Shown here one piece after another: positions 54,732-62,872 of a stretch of DNA of 64,000 bases. The notes beneath the pieces are model-generated. The model was not told where the DNA came from. It saw only the letters and a program-made list of their open reading frames with translations, and did not search any database. The position numbers were made by a program, and so were the translations under genes. Source of the DNA: Terriglobus aquaticus (GTDB lineage: Bacteria > Acidobacteriota > Terriglobia > Terriglobales > Acidobacteriaceae); assembly GCF_025685415.1 (NCBI RefSeq), contig NZ_JAGSYB010000001.1, forward strand, positions 3,844,001 to 3,908,000, written 5' to 3'. Each line of letters starts with the position of its first letter. Position 1 is the first letter of the stretch.

Positions 54732-55220
54732 ATGCTTGCATTCTTTCCCGGTGAGGTGCAGGTGCTCACTCCATCCGCCGGTGTTCTCCAGGTGGTCTAC
54801 CCTCTCGACGTGATCACGGCTGGCGCTTTGTCGTTGAGCGTCTGCTTTGTTCTCTTTATGGCAAGGGTCCTCTACAAGAAGAACGGCAAGCTCCCGTGGT
54901 TCGCCGTCGTCCTAGCAGCCTTCACGTTCTACTTCTGCCTGGATGCACTCAGCTATCGCGGCACCATCACCGTGTCCCAGGCAGATCGCACCATTCGCAT
55001 CGACGAGCGTTCCTTCTACTACCAGCGCAGCGCAACATACCCCATCGCGTCATTCAACCGCGCAGTCGCCGAAACAGGCAGTTCGCGGAACCGTCAACTG
55101 GTACTTCTAACGCCATCTGGGCAAAGCGTTCACTTCGGCAATGGCTTTACCGGACGGTCCGGCATCGATCATGCAGCGTACGTCCTGAATGCCGTCTTAT
55201 CGCGCGATGCGCAGCCCTGA
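54732..55220 (+). CDS. Two-helix membrane protein, function unknown
   Basis: A 162-residue protein with two N-terminal transmembrane helices (about 28-47, AGALSLSVCFVLFMARVLY, and 54-72, LPWFAVVLAAFTFYFCLD). They are followed by a compact beta-rich soluble domain: TITVSQADRTIRIDERSFYYQRSATYP, LVLLTPSGQSVHFGNGF. The domain looks like a pleckstrin-homology-like bPH fold, as in other small membrane proteins, but this is a visual guess. It lies on the strand opposite to its pyrimidine-gene neighbours, with no obvious partner. Confidence 0.65.
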   Translation: MLAFFPGEVQVLTPSAGVLQVVYPLDVITAGALSLSVCFVLFMARVLYKKNGKLPWFAVVLAAFTFYFCLDALSYRGTITVSQADRTIRIDERSFYYQRSATYPIASFNRAVAETGSSRNRQLVLLTPSGQSVHFGNGFTGRSGIDHAAYVLNAVLSRDAQP

Positions 55221-55248
55221 CGACCAGTGACCGGGTGCGATCCGACCT

Positions 55249-56382
55249 CTACCGCCCCAGCACCGATTCATAAAAGCGCTCATACCGCGGAATCACCCGC
55301 GACGTACAAAAGTGATCCTGCGCCGTCCGCCGAGCCGCCACCGCCATCCCGCGCAGCCGCTCCTCATCCCGCAACAGCGCCACCGCCGCAGCGCTCATCG
55401 CCTCCACATCGCCAACAGGGAACAGCAGCCCATTCACGCCATCCTCCACCAGCTCCGGCACGCCACCCACCCGCGTCGCAATGCACGGCACACCGCACGC
55501 CATACCCTCCAGCGCAGCCAGCCCAAAGCTCTCCATCGCGGAAGGCATCAGCAACAAGTCTGTCAGCGGCAGCAGGTCCTGCACCGAATCCTGCTTGCCC
55601 ACAAAATGCACCTTGCCCTGGATGCCGTACTTCAGGCATAGCTGCTCGGCCAGGGACCGGTCGGGCCCATCGCCAATCAGCAGCAGCTTGGAGGGCACCT
55701 CGCGCTGCACCCGCGCAAACACCTCCACCACGTCGTCCACGCGCTTCACCCGCCGAAAGTTCGACAGGTGGCAGATCAGCTTTTCGCCCTCCGCCGCATA
55801 CTGCGCGCGATCCCGCGCCCGCAGCGCGCCGTCCGGCTTGTACTCGTCGCAGTTCACGAAGTTCTGGATCACTTCAATCGGTCGCTGAATGCCGAAGTCC
55901 CGCTCCGTCGCCCGCTTCAGGTCATCGCTAATGCTGGTCACGCCATCGCTCTGCTCTATCCCAAACTTAGTAATCGGCAGGTACCCGGGATCCTGCCCCA
56001 CCAGCGTGATGTCGGTCCCATGCAGCGTCGTAATGAACGGCACGCGCCGCCCACGCGCCTCCAGCATCTGCCGCGCCAGCATCGCGCACACGCTGTGCGG
56101 AATCGCGTAGTGCACATGCAACAGGTCCAGCTCGTAGAACTCCGCCACCTCCGCCATCCGCGAAGCCAGCGCCAGGTCATACGGTGGGTATTGAAACAGC
56201 GGATACGTCGTCACCGCCACTTCGTGGAAGAAGATGCCGTGCTCGCGCCCCGTCAGCCGAAACGGCTGCTGATACGTGATGAAGTGAACCTGGTGCCCAC
56301 GCGCCGCCAGCTCAATCCCCAGCTCCGTCGCCACCACACCGCTGCCACCATACGTCGGGTAGCACGTCATCCCAATCTTCAT
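55249..56382 (-). CDS. bshA: N-acetyl-alpha-D-glucosaminyl L-malate synthase (bacillithiol)
   Basis: A 377-residue family 4 glycosyltransferase that joins UDP-GlcNAc to L-malate in the first step of bacillithiol synthesis. It starts KIGMTCYPTYGGSGVVATELG, the very conserved BshA opening, followed by HVHYAIPHS, LHGTDITLVG and the C-terminal donor site PSAMESFGLAALEGMACGVP. Length agrees with the family. The ATG at 56382 is chosen because it starts this segment. BshB and BshC are not in the window. Confidence 0.92.
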   Translation of the reverse strand: MKIGMTCYPTYGGSGVVATELGIELAARGHQVHFITYQQPFRLTGREHGIFFHEVAVTTYPLFQYPPYDLALASRMAEVAEFYELDLLHVHYAIPHSVCAMLARQMLEARGRRVPFITTLHGTDITLVGQDPGYLPITKFGIEQSDGVTSISDDLKRATERDFGIQRPIEVIQNFVNCDEYKPDGALRARDRAQYAAEGEKLICHLSNFRRVKRVDDVVEVFARVQREVPSKLLLIGDGPDRSLAEQLCLKYGIQGKVHFVGKQDSVQDLLPLTDLLLMPSAMESFGLAALEGMACGVPCIATRVGGVPELVEDGVNGLLFPVGDVEAMSAAAVALLRDEERLRGMAVAARRTAQDHFCTSRVIPRYERFYESVLGR

Positions 56383-56399
56383 AGCAACTAGATGCAGCA

Positions 56400-56439
56400 A
56401 AGCCCACCTTCGCCGCGTGCGGGCAGCTTAGGTGGGCTT
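56400..56439 (-). terminator. Hairpin between pyrR and bshA
   Basis: AAGCCCACCT pairs with AGGTGGGCTT across a 20-base loop. On the minus strand it follows the pyrR stop by 28 bases and ends just before the bshA start. It could end pyrR transcription or act in the bshA leader. Confidence 0.5.
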
Positions 56440-56466
56440 CAATCTTCCGTGACACAATGACGAAGC

Positions 56467-57072
56467 TTAATCCACTCGCTCCACCAGCAACACCTGGTCG
56501 GCCCCATCCACCTCGCTCAGCTTCACTTCAATAATCTCGCGCGAACTCGTCGGCACCACGCGCCCCACAAACTGCGCCTCAATCGGCAGCTCGCGATGCC
56601 CGCGATCGATCAGCACCAGCAGCCGCACCGACCGTGGCCGCCCATGATCGAACAGCGCATCCAGCGCCGCGCGGATCGTGCGCCCCGTGTACAGCACGTC
56701 GTCCAGCAGAATGATGTCGCGATCCGCGATGTCGAACCCGATCGCTCCTGGCGTCACCGTCGGCCGCGGCCCGCTCGTCGACAGGTCGTCCCGGTAGAAC
56801 TGGATGTCCAGCGACCCAACCTCAACCGGCTGCTTCTCGATCGTCTCGATGATCTTGCCGATGCGCTCCGCTAGCGGCACACCGCGCCGCTTGATGCCGA
56901 CCAGCCCCAGGTTGCCGCCGCCGTTGTGCTTCTCCACAATCTGGTGCGCCAGCCGCACCAGCGTGCGGTCAATCTCCGAAGCCGACATCAGCCGGCCCTT
57001 CTCCCGAATCTGCGGTGTTCCCGTCTCCGAAGCCTGCTGCAAACCTGTCTCGCTCATCTTGCTCAGGATCAT
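56467..57072 (-). CDS. pyrR: PyrR-type bifunctional regulator/uracil phosphoribosyltransferase
   Basis: A 201-residue protein of the type I phosphoribosyltransferase fold. The PRPP-binding motif is DIILLDDVLYTGRTIRAALD, with LGLVGIKRRGVPLAERI upstream and RLLVLIDRGHRELPIEAQFVG after it. In Gram-positive bacteria PyrR binds pyr mRNA leaders; the RNA target here is unknown. It has an N-terminal extension of about 25 residues. An ATG at 57057 is a second possible start. It precedes bshA on the same strand, and pyrB/pyrC lie further on. Confidence 0.93.
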   Translation of the reverse strand: MILSKMSETGLQQASETGTPQIREKGRLMSASEIDRTLVRLAHQIVEKHNGGGNLGLVGIKRRGVPLAERIGKIIETIEKQPVEVGSLDIQFYRDDLSTSGPRPTVTPGAIGFDIADRDIILLDDVLYTGRTIRAALDALFDHGRPRSVRLLVLIDRGHRELPIEAQFVGRVVPTSSREIIEVKLSEVDGADQVLLVERVD

Positions 57073-57093
57073 ACCGCGCCATCCGCGACGTCT

Positions 57094-57819
57094 CTACCCC
57101 GCGCCCAGCGACCGTTGCCGTTTGCTCAACACAGTCCCCGCAATCAAGCCGGCCAGCGCCCCGCCGATCACCAGCAGCACCATCACCGCGCCTTCCATCA
57201 GCAGGAACCAGCCAGCGTGCCATTCTGGCGTCCGCATCGCGGCAAACAGCCCCGCCGGTGCGTTCGGCTGCCCGGCGCGTACCTGCGCCTCGGCCTGCTG
57301 CATCACCGCGTCAAAGTTCTGCTGCAGGCTCAGGTTGTGCCGCCCATACCGCAGCGCAAAGCTCGCCACCGCCGTAACCGTACTCTCCGCAAACGCCAGC
57401 ATCGTCCCCAGCGCCAACCCCATCTGCGCGCCGCGTCCCGGCGTCATACGCCCCCGCGGACGCCACCGCAGATACGCCGCCGCGCTCGCCAGCCCCAGCA
57501 GCGGCAACAAAAACAACACCGCAAAGCCCAGCGTCCCGCTCAGTAGCACATCGTGCAGCAGCAGTGCCGGCAACAGCCCCACGGCCGTCGCCACCGCCAG
57601 GATGCGCAGCATCAGCGGCCAGTCCATCGCACCTGCCAGCGCTGTGGCGGCCCCACCATCGCGTGCCCCGGCGGCAGGCTGCGACGCCCGCACCTCCACC
57701 GCGTCCAGCACACTCTCTGACACCCGCAACTGCGGCAGGCCGCACACCGCGCAGAACGCTCCGGGCTCGCCGTCCACCTGCGGAATCACAGCGCCACACC
57801 GGCCGCAATGTTGCTCCAT
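57094..57819 (-). CDS. Zinc-ribbon membrane protein, unknown
   Basis: A 241-residue protein starting MEQHCGRCGAVIPQVDG and FCAVCGLPQLR, a CxxC...CxxC zinc ribbon. It is followed by four hydrophobic segments: two in 60-110 (LMLRILAVATAVGLLPALLL, AVLFLLPLLGLASAAAYL), one near 130 (MGLALGTMLAFAESTVTAVASFAL) and one near the C-terminus (LLMEGAVMVLLVIGGALAGLIAG). It matches no specific family I know, though such ribbon-plus-helix proteins are common in acidobacteria. The ATG at 57819 lies 3 codons after another ATG. Confidence 0.72.
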   Translation of the reverse strand: MEQHCGRCGAVIPQVDGEPGAFCAVCGLPQLRVSESVLDAVEVRASQPAAGARDGGAATALAGAMDWPLMLRILAVATAVGLLPALLLHDVLLSGTLGFAVLFLLPLLGLASAAAYLRWRPRGRMTPGRGAQMGLALGTMLAFAESTVTAVASFALRYGRHNLSLQQNFDAVMQQAEAQVRAGQPNAPAGLFAAMRTPEWHAGWFLLMEGAVMVLLVIGGALAGLIAGTVLSKRQRSLGAG

Positions 57820-58050
57820 AACAATCACTCTCCCCAGCAGCTTACTCGAATCAATCTGGCGTCATCCGGCCACCCCGCCTGTGGCCGTTCGCCTCCCTCC
57901 GCCGTGGTAGCCTAAGGCCGTATCGCAGGGGTACTCCGGCCTCTAACCGAGACCTCCGGCTCTGCCGATACGTCTAACCAGTCCGTCCGCTGCACGGCTC
58001 TGCCTGCAGTTAGCCGCGTCCCCTTACCCGAGGAAGAGCAGCCCCCAAAC

Positions 58051-59463
58051 ATGGCCATTTCCACAAAGTCCGGCAGCGCCTACGACCTCATCGTCATCGG
58101 CTCCGGTCCCTCCGGCCAGCGCGCCGCCATCTACGGCGCCAAGCTCGGCAAGCGCGTCGCCCTCGTCGAATCCCGAGAGGTCGTCGGCGGCGCCTGCATC
58201 AACACCGGCACCATCCCCTCCAAGACCATGCGCGAGGCGGTCCTCCACCTCTCCGGTTACAACTACAAGTCCATCTACGGCATGAACTACCGTGTCAAAG
58301 AACGCATCACCATGGCCGACCTGGCCTTCCGCGTTCAGCACGTCATCAAGACCGAGATCGACGTCACCGAGGCCCAGCTCTCCCGCAACAACATCGAAGT
58401 CCTCACCGGCGTCGCCTCCTTCGAAGACTCCTCCCACGTCCGCGTCACCAACTCCCGCGGCTCGACCGTCTATGAGGCGGAAAGCATCATCATCGGCACC
58501 GGCACCAAGCCGGCCTCCAGCCCCAAGGTGCCCATCAACGGCAGCACCATCATCAACTCCGATCTCATCCTCGAGCTCAAAAACCTCCCGTCCACCATGA
58601 TCGTCGTCGGCGGCGGTGTCATCGGCGTCGAGTACACCTGCATGTTCGCCGCGCTCGGCGTCCGCGTCACCCTCATCGAGCGCCGCCCCCGCCTCCTCGA
58701 ATTCGCCGACCAGGAAATCATCGAGGCCCTCAGCTACCACCTCCGCGACTCCCGCGTCACCATGCGCCTCAACGAAGAGGTCGAGTCCGTCACCGAAAAC
58801 GAGGACGGCACCGTCACCGCCAACCTCGAGAGCCGCAAAAAGGTCCAGGGCGGGGCATTGCTCTACGCCGTCGGCCGCCAGGGCAACGTCGACGAGCTCA
58901 ACCTCTCCGCCATCGGCGTCGAAGCCGACAACCGCGGCCGCATCCCCGTCGACAAGGACTTCCGCACCAAGTGCCCGTCCGTCTACGCCGTCGGCGACGT
59001 CATCGGCTTCCCCTCGCTCGCCTCCGTCTCGATGGAGCAGGGACGCATCGCCGCCGCCCGCGCCTTCGGCGACGACACCATCCTCTCCAACCCCAGCTTC
59101 TACCCCTACGGAATCTGGACCATCCCGGAGATCAGCTTCCTCGGCAAAACCGAAGAGCAGCTCACCGAAGAAGACGTGCCCTACGAAGTCGGCGTCGCCT
59201 ACTACCGCGAGATCGCCCGCGGCCAGATCCGCGGAGACACCACCGGCCGCCTCAAGCTCATCTTCCACCGCGAAAACCGGTCCATCCTCGGCGTCCACAT
59301 CATCGGCGAAGGAGCCTCCGAACTCCTCCACATCGGCCAGGCCGTCATGGCCCTCGGCGGAACCGTCGACTACTTCGTCGAAACCGTCTTCAACTACCCC
59401 ACCCTCGCCGAGTGCTACAAAGTAGCCGCCTTCAACGGCCTAAACCGCCTCCGCCGGGACTGA
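58051..59463 (+). CDS. sthA: Soluble NAD(P)+ transhydrogenase, Si-specific
   Basis: A 470-residue flavoprotein that moves hydride between NADPH and NAD+. It has the FAD site VIGSGPSGQRAA, ACINTGTIPSKTM, the NAD(P) site VVGGGVIGVEYTCMFAALG, CPSVYAVGDVIGFPSLA, and the dimerisation domain ending FNYPTLAECYK. The first segment has Cys49 but Thr54 where the redox-active disulfide's second Cys would be, as in STH and not in lipoamide dehydrogenase or glutathione reductase. It is preceded by about 230 bases without a gene. Confidence 0.93.
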   Translation: MAISTKSGSAYDLIVIGSGPSGQRAAIYGAKLGKRVALVESREVVGGACINTGTIPSKTMREAVLHLSGYNYKSIYGMNYRVKERITMADLAFRVQHVIKTEIDVTEAQLSRNNIEVLTGVASFEDSSHVRVTNSRGSTVYEAESIIIGTGTKPASSPKVPINGSTIINSDLILELKNLPSTMIVVGGGVIGVEYTCMFAALGVRVTLIERRPRLLEFADQEIIEALSYHLRDSRVTMRLNEEVESVTENEDGTVTANLESRKKVQGGALLYAVGRQGNVDELNLSAIGVEADNRGRIPVDKDFRTKCPSVYAVGDVIGFPSLASVSMEQGRIAAARAFGDDTILSNPSFYPYGIWTIPEISFLGKTEEQLTEEDVPYEVGVAYYREIARGQIRGDTTGRLKLIFHRENRSILGVHIIGEGASELLHIGQAVMALGGTVDYFVETVFNYPTLAECYKVAAFNGLNRLRRD

Positions 59464-59660
59464 TTCGACTGGGTCGAAATTAGCTGCACTTCAGGGCTTT
59501 TCTCGTTTGGTGCGGCTCTTCCGGAGAGTCGCTGAACCTGTCCATGATGCTGGTAAGGCCGCAATTCCACTGCCAGCCCGCATCATTGCGGTGACATCAA
59601 TCAGATGACGTGGCGCACCAAGGGTCCCTTCGTTATGCTCACGCATAAAGGAGAGTTTCA
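59464..59660. other. 197-base AT-richer leader of the GHKL-nuclease gene
   Basis: Composition changes from very GC-rich to average just after the sthA stop. It has no recognised gene or tRNA. The strong ribosome binding site of the next gene lies at 59647-59655 (AAAGGAGAG). A promoter is expected but I could not point to a clear one. Confidence 0.4.
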
Positions 59661-61589
59661 TTGGATAACGGGGTTAAGCAGGGCTGCCTGTTTGAAGAAG
59701 ATTTTCTTGTTCGCACTCTTGGACCTATCGCAAACTCTCCGGATGTCGCCCTGACTGAACTCGTTGCTAATGCCTGGGATGCTGGCGCTTCTGAGGTCAA
59801 CATTGAGCTTCCTTCAGACCTTGAGGAGAAGCTCCTCGTGCGCGATGACGGAACCGGCATGACCGAGCAGATGTTCCGAGACAAATGGATGCGACTTGGC
59901 TACGACCGTGTTCGCCACCAAGGTAGTCAAGCAGAGTTCCCTCCGGAAAGACGCCATCTAGCGAGGCCCGCCTACGGTCGCAATGGTGTGGGCAGACACG
60001 GAATGCTGTGTTTTGCACCCGAGTACGAAGTCAGAACCCGCAGAGACGGAGAAGAGACAAAGTTACAGATTGTAACTACGAGTGGTGCAAACCCCTTTGA
60101 GATAGCGGATGCTAAGACAAGGAAAGCTGCTGGACATGGTACAACGCTAAGTTGCCGCGTGACCCGTAATCTCCCTTCGGCTCCCCGTACACGCGAGATT
60201 CTTGCAGCGCGCTTTCTGCACGATCCCCAATTCAGGGTGAGCGTGAACGGCCAGTTCATCCCTTTAGCGGAGCACAAGGGCCTCGTCTCTGAAGCTGAAA
60301 TCATCTATTCGGACGGATTCAAAGCGCAAGCCTTCTTCGTGGACTCAACCAAGTCTTCTCGCCGAACCCAATACCAAGGGGTGGCTTTCTGGGTAGGCAA
60401 TCGCCTTGTCGGGGAGCCGGGATGGGCGGCTGGAGGAACGATATTCTTGGACGGTAGAACGCGCATAGCTAAGCGCTACACAGTGGTGGTGAAAACTGAT
60501 GATCTCTTTGAAGATGTCCTGCCAGACTGGACGGGTTTCCGCCGCACTGAACGGGTGAAAGCGCTGATGAGCGAGGTAAGTAAGTACGTTCGAAAGATCT
60601 TCTTGCAATTGTCCGAAGAGCGAATGTACGAGACCAAAGCTAGCGTCTACCGCGAGCATGCGGAAGAGTTATCGTCTCTTAGTTCTTTAGGCCGGCGAGA
60701 TTTGCAAGATTTTGTCGATCAGGTGACTCAAAGTAACCCTACTATAAGTTTTGAAAGCCTATCCGCCTCTGTGGCTGCTGCCATTTCGCTGGAGCGAATG
60801 AAAGGCGGAGCGCAGTTGCTGGAGAGGCTGACAAGCCTCTCAGACGAAGATGTTCTTGGTCTAGATAGACTTCTGAGTGAATGGTCCGTTAGAGATGCTC
60901 TGATTGTTTTAGATGAAATAGATCGCCGCCTAACGGTTTGCTCTGCGATAGAAACTTTGTCCGCGGATCCTAAAGCGGATGAACTCCATTCGTTACATCC
61001 GTTGATAGTTGAATGTCGTTGGCTCTTTGGACCAGAGTTTGATTCTCCAGAATTTGTCTCAAATATAACGCTTAACTCGGCTTTGCATGAACTGTTCGGT
61101 AAGAAGGCACTGAATGGGGAAGTAGAGAACGGTCGCAAGCGACCGGACATACTTGTTCTGCCGGAGAGAAGTTTGTCAGGGACCGCCACGGAACAAATTG
61201 ACGAGGTCTCGGGCATGCCGGTGATTTCCCAGGTCCTACTCATCGAGTTAAAGCGCGGTGGAGCGGAGATCAATCGAGACAATGTGAACCAAGCGTCAAA
61301 CTATGTAGAGGATCTTCTTCGGAGCGGTCTTATAGACGGTCAACCGACTTTCAGAGCTTTTGTTATTGGTCATTCCTACTCTCCGAAGATCGAGCTTAGC
61401 CGTCGAATAGGTGAACGCGGCAACGTTCAAGTCGTCACGTACTCTCAACTAGTACGCCTAGCCAATAAGCGGCTTTTCCGTCTGAAAGAGAAGCTAAGCG
61501 AGAGGTACGCGGAGGCTTCGTCTGCTGCGCTGCTAGACCGGGTTATAGCTGAGCCTTTCCAGGCTACTCTTGACGGTACTGTGGCTTAA
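59661..61589 (+). CDS. GHKL ATPase fused to a nuclease-like PD-(D/E)xK domain
   Basis: A 642-residue protein with a TTG start at 59661, preceded by AAAGGAGAG. The N-terminal Bergerat fold is complete: ELVANAWDAGA (N-box, Glu33 to Asp40), RDDGTGM (61-67), YGRNGVGRHG (105-114) and GHGTTL (148-153). An S5-like second domain with QGVAFWVGNRLVGEPGW follows, then a helical linker. The C-terminal part has RPDILVL (Asp496) and VLLIELKRGG (Glu529 and Lys531), a D...ExK arrangement like that of restriction-type nucleases. The fold order resembles prokaryotic MORC-type ATPases of conflict systems. It is AT-richer than its neighbours and stands alone. Function unproven; a DNA-targeting defence gene is my inference. 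Confidence 0.75.
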   Translation: MDNGVKQGCLFEEDFLVRTLGPIANSPDVALTELVANAWDAGASEVNIELPSDLEEKLLVRDDGTGMTEQMFRDKWMRLGYDRVRHQGSQAEFPPERRHLARPAYGRNGVGRHGMLCFAPEYEVRTRRDGEETKLQIVTTSGANPFEIADAKTRKAAGHGTTLSCRVTRNLPSAPRTREILAARFLHDPQFRVSVNGQFIPLAEHKGLVSEAEIIYSDGFKAQAFFVDSTKSSRRTQYQGVAFWVGNRLVGEPGWAAGGTIFLDGRTRIAKRYTVVVKTDDLFEDVLPDWTGFRRTERVKALMSEVSKYVRKIFLQLSEERMYETKASVYREHAEELSSLSSLGRRDLQDFVDQVTQSNPTISFESLSASVAAAISLERMKGGAQLLERLTSLSDEDVLGLDRLLSEWSVRDALIVLDEIDRRLTVCSAIETLSADPKADELHSLHPLIVECRWLFGPEFDSPEFVSNITLNSALHELFGKKALNGEVENGRKRPDILVLPERSLSGTATEQIDEVSGMPVISQVLLIELKRGGAEINRDNVNQASNYVEDLLRSGLIDGQPTFRAFVIGHSYSPKIELSRRIGERGNVQVVTYSQLVRLANKRLFRLKEKLSERYAEASSAALLDRVIAEPFQATLDGTVA

Positions 61590-61594
61590 GCCAG

Positions 61595-61624
61595 GTCCCA
61601 TGTCCGGCTTCTCGGACATGGGAC
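61595..61624 (+). terminator. Terminator after the GHKL-nuclease gene
   Basis: GTCCCATGTCCG pairs with CGGACATGGGAC (12 bp) around GCTTCT, five bases after the stop, followed by ATTTGTTG. It marks the end of the unit. Confidence 0.8.
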
Positions 61625-61665
61625 ATTTGTTGCTATCCCAGTACCGAACCAATACTCTCTTCTGC

Positions 61666-62100
61666 ATGCCACCCGATCCAACCACTACGCAGAAGATCGT
61701 GCGGCACACCCTGCGCTGGACAACACCGATCCTCGTCCTCGCGGCTCTCGGCGGTACCACCATGGATGGCATCTTCGCCGGAGGGCGCCTCTGGTCCAAC
61801 CTCCGCCCCAGCGCTGCAGTTGAGTCGCCGGACCATCGCTACCGCGCCCTCATCTACGTCAACGGGGAACACGACCACGCGGCCGGGGTCATTGTCGAGC
61901 ATCAGTGGCACGGCATCTACCTCGGCCAGTTCTCGGCCATGGCCACGGACGATCCTATAGACCGGATCGTCATCCTTTGGGCCGCGCCCGATCGTCTCGC
62001 CATCCGATGCGATCAGTGCCTCCGAGAAAGTACCGAAATCGCTAAGAGCAACTGGGGCAATCTTCACTTCAGCTACGACCTTGGCAAGGCTGCGCGCTAA
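61666..62100 (+). CDS. Hypothetical protein with N-terminal hydrophobic segment
   Basis: A 144-residue protein whose ATG at 61666 precedes MPPDPTTTQKIVRHTLRWTTP and a hydrophobic segment ILVLAALGGTTMDGIFA (about 20-36). A soluble domain follows with YRALIYVNGEHDHAAGVIVEHQW and LAIRCDQC, the last giving two Cys. The composition is back to GC-rich, unlike the gene just upstream. No family was recognised. Confidence 0.6.
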   Translation: MPPDPTTTQKIVRHTLRWTTPILVLAALGGTTMDGIFAGGRLWSNLRPSAAVESPDHRYRALIYVNGEHDHAAGVIVEHQWHGIYLGQFSAMATDDPIDRIVILWAAPDRLAIRCDQCLRESTEIAKSNWGNLHFSYDLGKAAR

Positions 62101-62204
62101 ATCTGTCAAGCCCACTTTTAGCCTAAGTGCGGTGGGGTGAACAGCTTACGGCTGGCATGGTATTTCCTCAAACCTAGTAAACTGAAAGAGCACACAAGAA
62201 CAGA

Positions 62205-62239
62205 GCAACGGGCCAGCCCATCAAGGGCTGGCCCGTTGC
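62205..62239 (+). promoter_or_regulatory. 15-bp hairpin before the CxxH-type small gene
   Basis: GCAACGGGCCAGCCC pairs perfectly with GGGCTGGCCCGTTGC across ATCAA. It ends 21 bases before the ATG at 62261, just upstream of the CAGGAG site. It could terminate the preceding transcript or attenuate the following one. Confidence 0.55.
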
Positions 62240-62260
62240 CATTTCAGGAGAAAGAACCTC

Positions 62261-62740
62261 ATGGGCCAGACCGTAGGATTCCCCAGTTGCCGCCACATCC
62301 TCACCAACGGCGAGAAGTGCGAGTCGCCCGCCTGGAGCGGACGCCACTTCTGCTACTACCACACCCTCTACCGCCGCCGGAACAAGCCCAATAAGAAGAC
62401 CACCCCGGCCCTCAACGTCGCCATCGTCGACAACGAAGACAAGTGGCACCGCGTCGAAGCCATCGAACCCTTCGCCAAGCGCTACACCCTCGGCCCGCTC
62501 GAGGACGCCGCCTCCATCCAGGTCGCCATCTCCACCGTCCTCAACGCCCTCGCCGACCAGCGCATCGACCACGGCCGAGCCTCCACCCTCCTCTACGGCC
62601 TCCAGCTCGCCAGCAACAACCTCCGAGCGCTCCAGACCGCCACGGACAGCACCCCAAAACCGCCCGTAACTCCCTGTCCCGCAGTAACTTACGCGCAAGT
62701 TCCTGCCAGTCAAGAACTTACAGCCCCAATCCAACCCTAA
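62261..62740 (+). CDS. Small Cys/His-motif protein, acidobacterial-type
   Basis: A 159-residue protein starting MGQTVGFPSCRHILTNGEKC, with the Cys/His set CRH...C...CYYH (residues 10, 20, 31, 34) that resembles a small zinc knuckle. It is followed by YRRRNKPNKK, a helical region (AISTVLNALADQRIDHGRAS) and a C-terminal tail with PVTYAQVPASQELTA. The tail DNA contains repeated AACTTAC motifs. I recall close relatives of this protein in several acidobacteria. Function unknown; nucleic-acid binding is plausible. Confidence 0.7.
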   Translation: MGQTVGFPSCRHILTNGEKCESPAWSGRHFCYYHTLYRRRNKPNKKTTPALNVAIVDNEDKWHRVEAIEPFAKRYTLGPLEDAASIQVAISTVLNALADQRIDHGRASTLLYGLQLASNNLRALQTATDSTPKPPVTPCPAVTYAQVPASQELTAPIQP

Positions 62741-62766
62741 CCCCAAGCAGGACAAGAACTTACAAA
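62685..62766. repeat. Iterated AACTTAC motifs at the gene end
   Basis: Copies occur as GTAACTTACGCG (near 62685), CAAGAACTTACAG (near 62711) and CAAGAACTTACAAA (near 62754), with a further AAAACTTTACC near 62810. The first lies in the C-terminal codons of the small CxxH-type gene, the second straddles its final codons and the third lies after its stop. The near-regular spacing of about 25-45 bases is like iterons. Confidence 0.45.
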
Positions 62767-62872
62767 ATCACCCACCCCAGGGGACACACCCCACCCAACC
62801 GATCGCCAAAAACTTTACCGCTCCCCACTTTTCGACGATGATGAAGCAGTCCAAGGAGCATCCAACCAAGGC

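Noticed and set aside
58024-59331. 435-residue open frame antisense to sthA
   Set aside because: Extreme Asp/Gly/Val content with no motif; sthA is fully supported on the other strand.
59464-59660. Possible tRNA or attachment site beside the GHKL-nuclease gene
   Set aside because: I looked for a cloverleaf and for direct repeats flanking 59464-61625 and found none I could support.
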